The notes: a model not told the origin generated them from the sequence alone. Positions 10,101 through 17,317 are shown, counted from the first letter of the stretch. The stretch: 64,000 bases of DNA from Oscillospiraceae bacterium (GCA_021771715.1 JAETOO010000014.1:62001-126000), one strand, 5' to 3'. Made by a program: numbers and translations.

Positions 10101-10448
10101 ATGGAGATTATAGAATACGTGCAGGCACACTGGGTAACCTGGTTATTTGCGGCAATAACAGGTGTATTTGGCTTTGGGTACAGAATCCTGTCCGCGAGAA
10201 TTAAGCAACACCAGGCAGAACAGGAGCGGCAGCGAAAAGAACAGGAGGCCCTGAAGGAAGGGGTTCTGGCGTTACTGCATGATCGTCTGTATCAGGGGTG
10301 TCGCTTCCACATTCACAACGGGAAAATCGCAGATGATGAAATGAAAAACATGGAATATTTGTACAAGGGTTATCACGCCCTCGGAGGTAATGGCACGGGG
10401 ACGGAGTTGTACGAGCGGATTAAGAAATTACCTTTGAAGGAGGATTAA
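10101..10448 (+). CDS. Phage membrane protein of the lysis region
   Basis: 115 residues with an AGAGGAGGG site. One membrane segment near the N-terminus (about residues 8-28, VTWLFAAITGVFGFGYRI) is followed by a charged helix rich in Gln/Glu/Lys/Arg that looks like a coiled coil, then EGVLALLHDRLYQGCRFHI, a segment I have seen in small membrane proteins next to holins in Firmicutes phages. It could be a holin-like or antiholin-like partner, or a membrane anchor for an unidentified lysis factor. It is 5 bases from the next gene, so the two are probably translated from one mRNA. Confidence 0.55.
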   Translation: MEIIEYVQAHWVTWLFAAITGVFGFGYRILSARIKQHQAEQERQRKEQEALKEGVLALLHDRLYQGCRFHIHNGKIADDEMKNMEYLYKGYHALGGNGTGTELYERIKKLPLKED

Positions 10449-10453
10449 AGCAT

Positions 10454-10708
10454 ATGGATAAGAAAACGAATAAGACAGTAAATAAGGCAGCAAATAAGAC
10501 GGAGCCAGTTACGAAGCCGACTCTTGTGGCAAGGCAGGAGTTTCTCGACAATCTGGTGGCTCTGATCAACGGGTCTGGACTTCCGCTTATCGTAGTGCAG
10601 CCGGTACTCGATGGAGTAATGGGCGATGTGCAGCGGGCGATCCGGCAGCAGTACGAGAACGAGAAGGCGCAGTATGAGAGTGCAGTTGCGGCTGAGAACG
10701 GTAAGTAA
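10454..10708 (+). CDS. Small phage protein next to the holin, unknown function
   Basis: 84 residues, with an AAGGAGG site before the ATG. The first 25 residues are Lys/Asn/Thr-rich (DKKTNKTVNKAANKTEPVTK) and probably disordered; the rest is a predicted helical domain (ARQEFLDNLVALINGSGLPLIVVQPVLDGVM) ending in a charged helix. No membrane segment is long enough to be convincing. It lies between two likely lysis-region membrane proteins. I do not recognise the family. Confidence 0.5.
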   Translation: MDKKTNKTVNKAANKTEPVTKPTLVARQEFLDNLVALINGSGLPLIVVQPVLDGVMGDVQRAIRQQYENEKAQYESAVAAENGK

Positions 10709-10778
10709 AAGCATCACGAGGACAAGTATGTGACGTGATATAAAGATGCGAGACAACATTTTTAAGGAGGTTTGTGCT

Positions 10779-11000
10779 ATGAAGTTGAACGACAAGACAT
10801 ATGATATTCTGAAGTGGGTTGCCCAGTATTTGCTGCCGTCGGCCGGTACATTATATTTTGCGCTGGCCGGCATCTGGGGATTTCCGTTCGGTGAGCAGAT
10901 CGTAGGCACAATTACAGCAGTCGACACATTCCTTGGTGTGATCCTCGGAATCAGTTCGATGCAGTACGACAAGACGGGCGGTCATCTCGACGCGAAGTAG
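10779..11000 (+). CDS. Phage holin (Dp-1-like)
   Basis: The start at 10779 is fixed by AAGGAGG at 10764-10770; an upstream in-frame start at 10746 has no ribosome site. The 73-residue product has two hydrophobic segments (about 12-33 and 38-60) separated by a short turn with charged ends, and a pattern (KLNDKTYDILKW...EQIVGTITAVDTFLGVILGIS) very like the small holins of the streptococcal Dp-1 type. Holins form the membrane lesion that lets the endolysin reach the wall. No endolysin gene lies beside it, which is unusual. Confidence 0.7.
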   Translation: MKLNDKTYDILKWVAQYLLPSAGTLYFALAGIWGFPFGEQIVGTITAVDTFLGVILGISSMQYDKTGGHLDAK

Positions 11001-11058
11001 AACACCAATATTTTGATGGTATCCAGGGTTTGGCGAAAAAGTTTGTAGGAGGGATTTC

Positions 11059-11220
11059 GTGGACCGTGCAGCAGACAATCAAAGCATTGATGAGATTCAT
11101 GTCGATAAAATGCACTTTCGTGTGGTCAATAAACATCCACAACAATCAGAGAAATCGAACGAACAGAAGAAACAGTGCATGCGCAACGAGCTTTACCATG
11201 TATTTGAGAAATATTGGTAG
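11059..11220 (+). CDS. 53-residue phage protein with GTG start upstream of the integrase
   Basis: This frame is short and starts with GTG, so it is easy to miss. AGGAGGG (11047-11053) precedes the GTG at 11059 with 5 bases between. The product (VDRAADNQSIDEIHVDKMHF..) is hydrophilic and ends in a helix-like MRNELYHVFEKYW. Small proteins with a similar C-terminal end are found just before large serine recombinases in Clostridia elements, so a recombination-directionality or accessory role is possible but unproven. A longer frame over the same DNA (from 11030) lacks a good start and gives an odd basic protein; it is judged spurious. Confidence 0.45.
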   Translation: MDRAADNQSIDEIHVDKMHFRVVNKHPQQSEKSNEQKKQCMRNELYHVFEKYW

Positions 11221-11259
11221 TTGCGCAAAAAAGCTCTGTTTTCGCGGGTTATTTTGTGG

Positions 11260-11265
11260 TATACT
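11260..11265 (+). promoter_or_regulatory. Possible promoter of the recombinase gene (-10 box)
   Basis: TATACT preceded by TGTGG resembles an extended -10 box; the -35 position (around 11237-11242) is poor. It lies 48 bases before the recombinase ATG, so the gene may be expressed independently of the late operon. Confidence 0.35.
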
Positions 11266-11313
11266 GTCTTCTGTGGAGAGTGACTGGCTCACACGCGTTC
11301 GGAGGTATGTGAT

Positions 11314-12834
11314 ATGAGATATCCGATAGACGCGTTGTACGCGAGACAGTCAGTTGACAAGCAAGACAGTATTTCCATAGAAAACCAGATTGATTATTGT
11401 AAGTACGAGACTCGCGGTGGTGATTATGAAACTTACATAGACAGAGGATTCAGCGGAAAGAACACGAATCGCCCGGCGTTTACCCAAATGATGAATGACA
11501 TAAAGGCCGGTAAGATAAAGAGGGTAATCGTTTATAAACTGGATCGAATCAGCCGTTCCATTTTGGACTTCTCGAACATGATGGAAGTATTTCAAAAGCA
11601 TCATGTCGAATTTGTTTCCTCGACAGAGAAGTTTGACACGTCGACACCCATTGGTAATGCAATGCTTAACATCAGTATTGTGTTTGCCCAGCTCGAAAGA
11701 GAGACTATTCAAAAACGAGTGGCGGATGCATATGCAACAAAGAGCAAAAAGGGGCATTATATGGGAGGGAGAGTGCCTTATGGATTTCGGCTGGAAAGTT
11801 GTATCCTTGACGGGGTGCACACATCACGCTTTGTGCCCGATCCGGTTGAGATAGAAGCCATTAAATTAGTTTATGAGCTATATTCTCAGCCGGAATATAC
11901 GTTGGGTGCAGTTATGAGAGAACTGCTAAAACGAGGGTTTAAAGAAAGGCACAAAGGATCCTGGTGCACAGCAAGAATAAGTGAGATCGTTAGAAATCCT
12001 GTATATGTAAAGGCCGATGCTGACATTTATAATTTTTATCTGAGTCAGGGTTCAAACCTCATTAACCCGGTATCAGATTATATTGGTACAAATGGTGTTT
12101 TCTTATATAAAGGCTACAACAGCGATAAGAAAAAACTTAAGCAATATGATTTGGTCGGGCGTGATGTTGTGCTTGCACCGCACGCTGGGGTTATTGATTC
12201 TGCGACGTGGTTGAAATGTCGGTACAAAATTATGAACAACCGCCAATCTGCCAGCACATGCAAAGGACGTCGATCCTGGCTCACCGGGAAGGTAAAATGC
12301 AAAAAGTGCGGTTATGCCTATCAGGTGACGACATCCAATACCAAAGCGGGACGATACTTTCAATGTACGGGTGCTCGTTATTCCATAAGGTGTAGAGGAG
12401 CCGGTCACACGATATACGCAAGTGTGCTTGAAAACTATATACTTCAGGAAATGGAGAAAGAACTTGCAAAGCTTGATTATCTTTCTGAAGAATTGACTCA
12501 GGCCACGACAAATGAAAATAATCACATAAAAATTGATATTGCCGAGATTGACAAAGAGATTGATTCGTTATTACATAAGGTTTCTGGTGCAAATGAAACT
12601 TTGATGGTGTACATCAACAAGCGAATTGAAGAGCTTGATGCGAAGAAGAACGAATTGATTAAAAAGGCTGCAGAATCTACAATACGTAAACCGGAAAAGG
12701 ATCTGATGCAGATTACGGATTGCATTTCAAAATGGTCTGAGTTGAGTCTCGAGGATAAGCAACGGATATGTGATATTTTGATAAAAGTCGTATATATCGG
12801 CGAAGACACGATCGAAATAGAATGGAATATTTAA
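11314..12834 (+). CDS. Large serine recombinase (prophage integrase)
   Basis: 506 residues; GGAGGTATGTGAT precedes the ATG. The resolvase domain occupies residues 1-150: YARQSVDKQDSIS gives catalytic Ser13, with the Arg cluster YKLDRISRSILDF and a GNAMLNI...ERETI segment. A recombinase domain follows (GRVPYGF...), then a zinc ribbon (CKKCGYAYQV ... YFQC.. and IRCRG, about residues 328-370) and a C-terminal coiled coil. This is the full domain set of an integrase of the large serine family, which recombines short non-identical attP and attB sites without host factors. It lies at the prophage edge beside the interrupted cotJC, so it should be the enzyme that made and could reverse that insertion. 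Confidence 0.95.
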   Translation: MRYPIDALYARQSVDKQDSISIENQIDYCKYETRGGDYETYIDRGFSGKNTNRPAFTQMMNDIKAGKIKRVIVYKLDRISRSILDFSNMMEVFQKHHVEFVSSTEKFDTSTPIGNAMLNISIVFAQLERETIQKRVADAYATKSKKGHYMGGRVPYGFRLESCILDGVHTSRFVPDPVEIEAIKLVYELYSQPEYTLGAVMRELLKRGFKERHKGSWCTARISEIVRNPVYVKADADIYNFYLSQGSNLINPVSDYIGTNGVFLYKGYNSDKKKLKQYDLVGRDVVLAPHAGVIDSATWLKCRYKIMNNRQSASTCKGRRSWLTGKVKCKKCGYAYQVTTSNTKAGRYFQCTGARYSIRCRGAGHTIYASVLENYILQEMEKELAKLDYLSEELTQATTNENNHIKIDIAEIDKEIDSLLHKVSGANETLMVYINKRIEELDAKKNELIKKAAESTIRKPEKDLMQITDCISKWSELSLEDKQRICDILIKVVYIGEDTIEIEWNI

Positions 12835-13446
12835 CTTTTCAATCAAGGGTTTGTGAGTGGAAATAGCTATTTTATCCACTTTACAAGCCCTTTTCTTTTT
12901 GCTTACATAGCTACGGAACGCTTCACCGAACCTCTGAAAATGCACGATCTCCCTGGCGCGCAGGAACCGGATCGGGTCTGCGACGGCAGGGTCTTTCACC
13001 AGTCGGAGGATGTTGTCGTACGTCAGCCGGGCTTTCTGCTCCGCCGCGAGATCCTCGAAGAGATCCGCCGTGGGATCTCCGGTGGACTGGAATTCGGACG
13101 CGGAGAAGGGGAAGCCGCCCGCGGACTGCGGCCAGACGCCGATGGTGTGGTCGGCATAGTACGGCGCGAAGCCGGCCTTCTCCAGCTCCTCCGCGGACAG
13201 CCCGCGCGTGAGCTGGTGGACAATCGTCGAGACGATCTCGAGGTGGGCGAGCTCTTCGGTGCCCACGTCCGTAAGGACGGCGGCCGCGGTGCGGTTCGGG
13301 GCGGTGTAGCGCTGCGAGAGATAGCGCATGGAGGCGCCTACCTCGCCGTCAGGTCCGCCGTACTGGCTGATAATGATCGAAGCGAGCTTCGCGTTTGGTG
13401 TCGTAATATTGACCGGATATTCCAGCCGTTTCTCATAATTCCACAT
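12727..13446 (-). CDS. cotJC: Spore coat protein CotJC (manganese-catalase-like), 3' end replaced by prophage DNA
   Basis: The true start is the ATG at 13446-13444, which overlaps the cotJB stop (TAATG). Residues 1-177 match CotJC: PNAKLASIIISQYGGPDGE, the GTEELAHLE and REIVHFQ metal-ligand motifs (Glu/His of a ferritin-like dimanganese site), and YYADHTIGVWPQSAGG. CotJC is normally about 190 residues and ends 10-20 residues after FGEALR. Here the frame instead runs about 62 more codons through phage DNA, antisense to the end of the recombinase gene. The metal-binding core is complete, so a chimeric protein could still fold; the natural C-terminus would return on excision. Confidence 0.88.
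   Translation of the reverse strand: MWNYEKRLEYPVNITTPNAKLASIIISQYGGPDGEVGASMRYLSQRYTAPNRTAAAVLTDVGTEELAHLEIVSTIVHQLTRGLSAEELEKAGFAPYYADHTIGVWPQSAGGFPFSASEFQSTGDPTADLFEDLAAEQKARLTYDNILRLVKDPAVADPIRFLRAREIVHFQRFGEAFRSYVSKKKRACKVDKIAISTHKPLIEKLNIPFYFDRVFADIYDFYQNITYPLLILETQLRPF
12845..12900. terminator. Strong hairpin at the prophage edge, probable bidirectional terminator
   Basis: AAGGGTTTGTGAGTGGA is followed after a 13-base loop by TCCACTTTACAAGCCCTT and then TTTTCTTTTT. The stem is about 17 pairs with few mismatches. It ends the recombinase transcript and would also interfere with cotJ transcription coming from the other side. Confidence 0.8.
12905..12925. other. Probable prophage attachment site (one att half, in cotJC)
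   Basis: On the - strand the conserved CotJC sequence VHFQRFGEA stops here and continues into A/T-rich codons (FRSYVSKKKRACKVDK) with no CotJC resemblance. The recombinase gene ends 70-90 bases away. The exact crossover dinucleotide cannot be set without the other prophage end. Confidence 0.6.
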
Positions 13447-14057
13447 TAGCAGGCGCCTCCTTCCCACGGCCAGGGCTGCTGCATCCATTCCCAGGAACGG
13501 CTGCACGAATCGGTTATTGTGTCGGCGGTCAGCGGTCCGTAGAGCCGCTCGTACTCCTTGAGCGCGGCCTTGCGCTTCCGGGTGTGCAGGTGGAAATAGC
13601 GAAGCGCCTCCTCGTCACACGGATGTGTATCGAGGAACAGCAGCGCCTCGTAAGCCCCGAAGCTCACCTCGTTGATAAACGCGAGCAGCTTCTGGCGGTC
13701 GCCCGTCGGAAGCGTGAAATCGCCGTCGGCCCTTGCAGATGCACATCCGCAGGACGCAGAGTCGCGCTGTGTATCCCTTGTCATGCCTTGTCTGTCATGG
13801 TCATGGCAGGCGTGCGCATCCCGCATCATGTTCTGCCTTTCGTTTTCACGGCAGTTCTGCGCATTTCTTGCCATGTCCTGTCTGTCATGGTCGTGGCAGG
13901 TCTGCGCATTTCTTGCCATACTCTGCCTGTCGCGCTCGCAGCAGTTCTGTGCAGTTCTCGCCATACTCTGTCTGTCGCGCTCGCAGCAGCCCTGTGTGCG
14001 CTGCATCGGGCGGGGATTGTTCATCGGCTGGTTCATGCAGGTCTGTCTGTTTACCAT
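13446..14057 (-). CDS. cotJB: Spore coat protein CotJB with a repeat-expanded N-terminus
   Basis: The C-terminal 85 residues are a standard CotJB: KLLAFINEVSFGAYEALLFL, DTHPCDEEALRYFHLH, YGPLT and the end WMQQPWPWE. CotJB is normally under 100 residues, but this protein has 203. Residues 24-98 are five tandem 15-residue units, each starting with C or CC and carrying RQ.M.R.A.. (for example CCERDRQSMARNAQT), followed by a CGCAS linker. It overlaps cotJA by 7 bases and cotJC by one base, so the three genes form the classic cotJABC operon, which in Bacillus depends on the mother-cell sigma factor SigE. Confidence 0.92.
   Translation of the reverse strand: MVNRQTCMNQPMNNPRPMQRTQGCCERDRQSMARTAQNCCERDRQSMARNAQTCHDHDRQDMARNAQNCRENERQNMMRDAHACHDHDRQGMTRDTQRDSASCGCASARADGDFTLPTGDRQKLLAFINEVSFGAYEALLFLDTHPCDEEALRYFHLHTRKRKAALKEYERLYGPLTADTITDSCSRSWEWMQQPWPWEGGAC
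13764..13988 (-). repeat. Five 45-bp tandem repeats coding Cys-rich units in CotJB
   Basis: In-frame repeats covering residues 24-98 of CotJB. Units 1 and 2 are nearly identical, the rest diverge but keep the leading Cys and the DRQ/ERQ and MAR/MMR/MTR positions. Confidence 0.9.
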
Positions 14058-14272
14058 ACCTTACCTCCTCTCCCGCAGAACGGCTTGTGCAGTCCCGGGA
14101 AAATTGTCCCGCACTGCAGTGCCCTGCAAAGCTCAAAGGTGGTTTCCCAGTGCTGATACGGCACGTACCCCATCGCGAGCGGGGCGTTTGATTCATGGAT
14201 ATGATGATAGATCGCGTCGACCCTGGCATTTGCCGGGCCGCATCCGCAGTCTGTACCTCGCAAATCTGGCAT
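14051..14272 (-). CDS. cotJA: Spore coat associated protein CotJA
   Basis: 73 residues; GGAAAGGAG lies before the ATG on the - strand. The conserved CotJA region is clear: LAMGYVPYQHWETTFELCRALQCGTIFPGLHKPF. The first 30 residues contain CGCG and His residues and are longer than in short CotJA proteins. First gene of cotJABC, transcribed away from the SEDS gene. Expected in the inner coat of the spore, where the CotJ proteins act together; CotJA and CotJC interact in Bacillus. Confidence 0.93.
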   Translation of the reverse strand: MPDLRGTDCGCGPANARVDAIYHHIHESNAPLAMGYVPYQHWETTFELCRALQCGTIFPGLHKPFCGRGGKVW

Positions 14273-14311
14273 ATATGCTCCTTTCCTGTAAAAAATCCCG
14301 TCTTCCCTATC

Positions 14312-14341
14312 AGAATATGCGTCCGAAAAGAAAATGACATT
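14312..14341 (-). promoter_or_regulatory. Possible SigE-type promoter of cotJABC
   Basis: On the - strand CATATTCT (14319-14312) resembles the SigE -10 box, about 15 bases after a weak ATGTCA at the -35 position. It is 40 bases from the cotJA start. Weak evidence by itself; the SigE link comes from the Bacillus operon. Confidence 0.3.
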
Positions 14342-14345
14342 CTAC

Positions 14346-14374
14346 TGGAAAATCCAGAACAGATATGGTATGAT
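14346..14374 (+). promoter_or_regulatory. SigA-type promoter of the SEDS gene
   Basis: TGGAAA, 17 bases, TATGAT with a TGG extended -10. It ends 46 bases before the ATG at 14421. Confidence 0.5.
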
Positions 14375-14420
14375 AGCCGGGTAGCGCAGAATTTGACAGA
14401 AACGATGGGAAGGATTGTTT

Positions 14421-15641
14421 ATGGCAGCTGGGACGAACGAACTGCATCAGGTCCGAAAAAAGAAGCCTGCTGCGGGAAAGGGACAGAAGCAGAGCGCTTA
14501 TCTCCGCAGGATTATCACGGCGGACAGAGATTATTTCGACTATAATCTGCTGGCGGTTGTGATTTTGCTGACCTGCTTCGGCCTGATTATGCTCTACAGC
14601 ACGAGCGCTTACGAGTCGATGCTGGAGTCGAAAAATAACAGCACGATGGCCTATTTCGGAAAGCAGGCGGTGATCAGTGCGGGCGCGCTGATTCTGGCTC
14701 TGCTGGGGTCACAGGTCGATTATCACTTCCTGGCGCGGTTTGCGTTTCCGCTGTACGGGGTGTCGATGGCGCTTCTGGTGCTCACGAAGATCATCGGGCG
14801 GGAGGTAAACGGCGCGAAGCGCTGGATCTACATCGGGCCGATCTCGTTTCAGCCGGCAGAGCTGGCGAAGGTGGCGGTCATCCTGTTTCTCCCCGTGCTG
14901 ATTGTGAAGATCGGAAAGAATATCCGGTCGCTGAAGTCTGTGGCGATCGTTCTGGGCTGCGGCGCTCTGACGGCGGTGTTTACGTACTATTTTACAGAGA
15001 ATCTGAGCACGGCGCTGATCATCCTCGGCATTTCAGCCGGGCTGGTCTTCATCGCGCACCCGAAGACGGCCCCGTTTCTCGGGTTGCTGGCTGCAGGGAT
15101 TGTGTTTGCGGTGATTTTTGTGCTCATAGTAGTCAACATGCCGGATGGAGGAGGCGGTTTCCGGTTCGGGCGTATCCGTGTCTGGCTGGACCCCGAGGGG
15201 AATGCGAGCGACGGAGGCTACCAGGTCATGCAGGGGCTCTACGCGGTCGGCTCCGGCGGATTTTTCGGAAAGGGTCTGGGCAACAGCACGCAGAAGCTCG
15301 GCGCGGTGCCGGAGGCGCAGAACGACATGATCTTTGCGATCATCTGCGAGGAGCTCGGGGTGTTCGGAGCCGCGATTGTGATGCTGCTGTTTATCTTTAT
15401 GCTGTACCGGCTGTTTGTGATCGCGCAGAACGCGCCGGATCTGCTGGGCTCCCTGATCGTTACCGGCATCTTTGTGCACATTGCGCTGCAGGTGGTCCTG
15501 AACATTGCGGTCGTCATCAATCTGATTCCGACGACCGGTATCACGCTGCCCTTTGTCAGCTACGGGGGCACGTCGATTCTGTTTCTGATGTCCGAGATGG
15601 CGCTGGCGCTCGGTGTGTCGCGGCAGATCCGATTCCAGTAA
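14421..15641 (+). CDS. SEDS peptidoglycan polymerase, FtsW/RodA/SpoVE family
   Basis: The ATG at 14421 is preferred (GGGAAGG 7-8 bases before); a TTG at 14415 is also in frame. The 406-residue product begins with a basic cytoplasmic tail (RKKKPAAGKGQKQ) followed by about ten membrane segments starting at DYNLLAVVILLTCFGLIMLYS. Family motifs are clear: KRWIYIGPISFQPAELAKVA, the loop GGGFRFGRIRVWLDPEG.., GGYQVMQGLYAVGSGG with GLGNSTQK, PEAQNDMIFAIICEELG and PTTGITLPFVSYGG. SEDS proteins polymerise lipid II together with a class B PBP. Which paralogue (division, elongation or spore cortex) cannot be told; the neighbour is the cotJ operon but on the other strand. Confidence 0.9.
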   Translation: MAAGTNELHQVRKKKPAAGKGQKQSAYLRRIITADRDYFDYNLLAVVILLTCFGLIMLYSTSAYESMLESKNNSTMAYFGKQAVISAGALILALLGSQVDYHFLARFAFPLYGVSMALLVLTKIIGREVNGAKRWIYIGPISFQPAELAKVAVILFLPVLIVKIGKNIRSLKSVAIVLGCGALTAVFTYYFTENLSTALIILGISAGLVFIAHPKTAPFLGLLAAGIVFAVIFVLIVVNMPDGGGGFRFGRIRVWLDPEGNASDGGYQVMQGLYAVGSGGFFGKGLGNSTQKLGAVPEAQNDMIFAIICEELGVFGAAIVMLLFIFMLYRLFVIAQNAPDLLGSLIVTGIFVHIALQVVLNIAVVINLIPTTGITLPFVSYGGTSILFLMSEMALALGVSRQIRFQ

Positions 15642-15845
15642 AAAAATCAGAAGAAAAGCGAGAAATCGCTTTCCGATAGAGACGGTCTTGAGGTCTGTGG
15701 CGCGCAGCCGCGGCCTCGCCGAATCGAGTACCCTGTTGTAAGCAACGGGGTATTTGATCCTCGCAGCAGTTGCCAAATATCCATGCAGGCATGGCTACTT
15801 GGCTTGTTGTTCGCGGGAATATTATGACAGACAGGAGAGAGAAAT
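15642..15845. repeat. Intergenic region with two strong hairpins upstream of gltX
   Basis: The 204-base gap has TACCCTGTTG TAAG CAACGGGGTA (15730-15753, 10 pairs with one G-U) and GCCAAATATCCATG ... CATGGCTACTTGGC (15771-15802, about 14 pairs with wobbles). Neither is followed by a T run. No T-box motif is seen. It may be a dispersed palindromic repeat or a structured leader of gltX. Confidence 0.45.
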
Positions 15846-17312
15846 ATGAGCAAGGTTAAGACAAGATTTGCGCCCAGCCCGACAGGCCGGATGCATGTAG
15901 GAAATTTGAGAACGGCACTTTATGCGTACCTGATCGCGAAGCACGAGGGCGGCACCTTTATGCTGCGCATCGAGGACACGGATCAGGAGCGTTACGTGGA
16001 GGGTGCGGTGGAGATCATCAACCGCACGCTGCAGAAGACCGGGCTGATCCACGACGAGGGCCCGGACAAGGACGGCGGCTGCGGCCCGTACGTGCAGAGC
16101 GAGCGCCAGAAGGCCGGGATCTACATGGAGTACGCGAAGAAGCTGATCGAGAAGGGTGAGGCGTACTACTGCTTCTGCGATAAGGAGCGGCTCGACTCCC
16201 TGCGCCAGGAGGTGGGCGGCAAGGAAATCATGATGTATGACAAGCACTGCCTGCATCTTTCCAAGGAGGAGATCGAGGAAAAGCTCTCGTCCGGCGTGCC
16301 GTACGTGATCCGCCAGAATGTGCCGAATGAGGGCACGACGAAGTTCGTCGACGAGATCTACGGCGAGATCGAGGTACCGAACGCGGAGCTCGACGATATG
16401 GTGCTGATCAAGTCGGACGGCTATCCGACCTACAACTTTGCAAATGTGGTGGACGACCATCTGATGGGAATCACCCATGTGGTGCGCGGAAATGAGTACC
16501 TTTCGTCCGCGCCGAAATACAACCGTCTCTATGAGGCGTTTGGGTGGGAGGTGCCGGTGTACGTGCACTGCCCGCTGATCACGAACGAGGAGCATCAGAA
16601 GCTGAGCAAGCGCTCCGGGCATTCCTCGTACGAGGATCTGCTCGACCAGGGCTTTGTCTCGGAGGCCATCGTCAATTACGTCGCGCTGCTGGGGTGGTGC
16701 CCGCAGGACAACCGGGAGATCTTTTCGCTTGAGGAGCTCGTGGAGGCATTTGACTACCACAATATGAGCAAGTCCCCGGCTGTCTTCGATGTGCAGAAGC
16801 TTCGCTGGATGAACGGCGAGTATCTGAAGGCGATGGACAGTGAGCGGTTCTACGAGGCGGCGCTCCCGTATCTGAAGCAGGCGATTCACAGGGATCTGGA
16901 TCTGCATCAGATCGCGGAGATGGTGCGCACGCGGATCGAGGTCTACCCGGATATCCCGGAGATGGTAGCGTTCTTTGAGACGCTTCCGGAGTATGGGATC
17001 GACCTGTTTACGAACAAGAAGTCCAAGAACAACGCGCAGACTGCGGCGCAGACGCTGACAGAACTGCTCCCGCGGCTCGAGGCGCAGAATACCTTCACGA
17101 ACGACGCACTGTTTGAGATGCTCAAGGCGTACACCGAGGAGAAGGGCTGCAAGGTAAATTACGTGATGTGGCCGCTGCGCGTGGCAGTGTCCGGCAAGAC
17201 CGTGACGCCGGCCGGCGCGACGGAGATCATGGAAGTGATCGGGAAGGATGAGACGATCGCGCGCATCCGCGTCGCATTGGAGAAGCTGGAGGCAGGCCAG
17301 GAGACGGCGTAA
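15846..17312 (+). CDS. gltX: Glutamyl-tRNA synthetase
   Basis: 488 residues, with AGGAGAGAG before the ATG. Class I catalytic motifs: the HIGH-type RFAPSPTGRMHVGNLRTAL at residues 7-25 and the KMSKS-type KLSKRSG at about 252-258. RIEDTDQERYVEGAV and NFANVVDDHLMGITHVVRGNEYLSS are diagnostic of Glu/GlnRS of the bacterial type. The C-terminal helical anticodon-binding domain is complete, ending in the AVSGKTVTPAGATEIMEVIGK segment. It charges tRNA-Glu and, in most Firmicutes, also tRNA-Gln, which is then amidated. Five bases separate it from the helicase gene, so they form an operon. Confidence 0.97.
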   Translation: MSKVKTRFAPSPTGRMHVGNLRTALYAYLIAKHEGGTFMLRIEDTDQERYVEGAVEIINRTLQKTGLIHDEGPDKDGGCGPYVQSERQKAGIYMEYAKKLIEKGEAYYCFCDKERLDSLRQEVGGKEIMMYDKHCLHLSKEEIEEKLSSGVPYVIRQNVPNEGTTKFVDEIYGEIEVPNAELDDMVLIKSDGYPTYNFANVVDDHLMGITHVVRGNEYLSSAPKYNRLYEAFGWEVPVYVHCPLITNEEHQKLSKRSGHSSYEDLLDQGFVSEAIVNYVALLGWCPQDNREIFSLEELVEAFDYHNMSKSPAVFDVQKLRWMNGEYLKAMDSERFYEAALPYLKQAIHRDLDLHQIAEMVRTRIEVYPDIPEMVAFFETLPEYGIDLFTNKKSKNNAQTAAQTLTELLPRLEAQNTFTNDALFEMLKAYTEEKGCKVNYVMWPLRVAVSGKTVTPAGATEIMEVIGKDETIARIRVALEKLEAGQETA

Positions 17313-17317
17313 CAGGG

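Larger units (their letters stand above)
1..12925. mobile_element. Right end of a prophage integrated in cotJC
   Basis: Continuous run of tail, lysis-region and integrase genes, all on the + strand, with more A/T at third codon positions than the host genes that follow. It starts before the window (the first gene is open at base 1). The right edge is placed where the cotJC reading frame on the - strand stops matching CotJC, about 12,905-12,925, some 80 bases beyond the serine recombinase stop. Such recombinases normally lie next to one attachment site. The left end, the capsid/head genes and any lysogeny control genes are outside the window. Confidence 0.9.

Noticed and set aside
11030-11317. 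95-residue + strand frame before the recombinase
   Set aside because: No proper ribosome site, very basic and Cys/Arg-rich composition, and it overlaps a better GTG frame with a clean Shine-Dalgarno sequence.
1-12925. A new defence or anti-phage system inside the prophage end
   Set aside because: All proteins read as tail, lysis-region or integrase types; no nuclease, reverse transcriptase, toxin-antitoxin or other defence signature is seen.
12853-13449. 198-residue + strand frame
   Set aside because: It is antisense to cotJC, whose protein is clearly recognisable; the Arg/Gly-rich translation is a shadow.
13764-13988. CRISPR-like array in the cotJ region
   Set aside because: The 45-bp units are contiguous coding repeats without spacers.
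13584-14337. Cys-rich + strand frames over the cotJ region
   Set aside because: They are antisense to cotJB and cotJA, and their repeats simply mirror the CotJB repeats.
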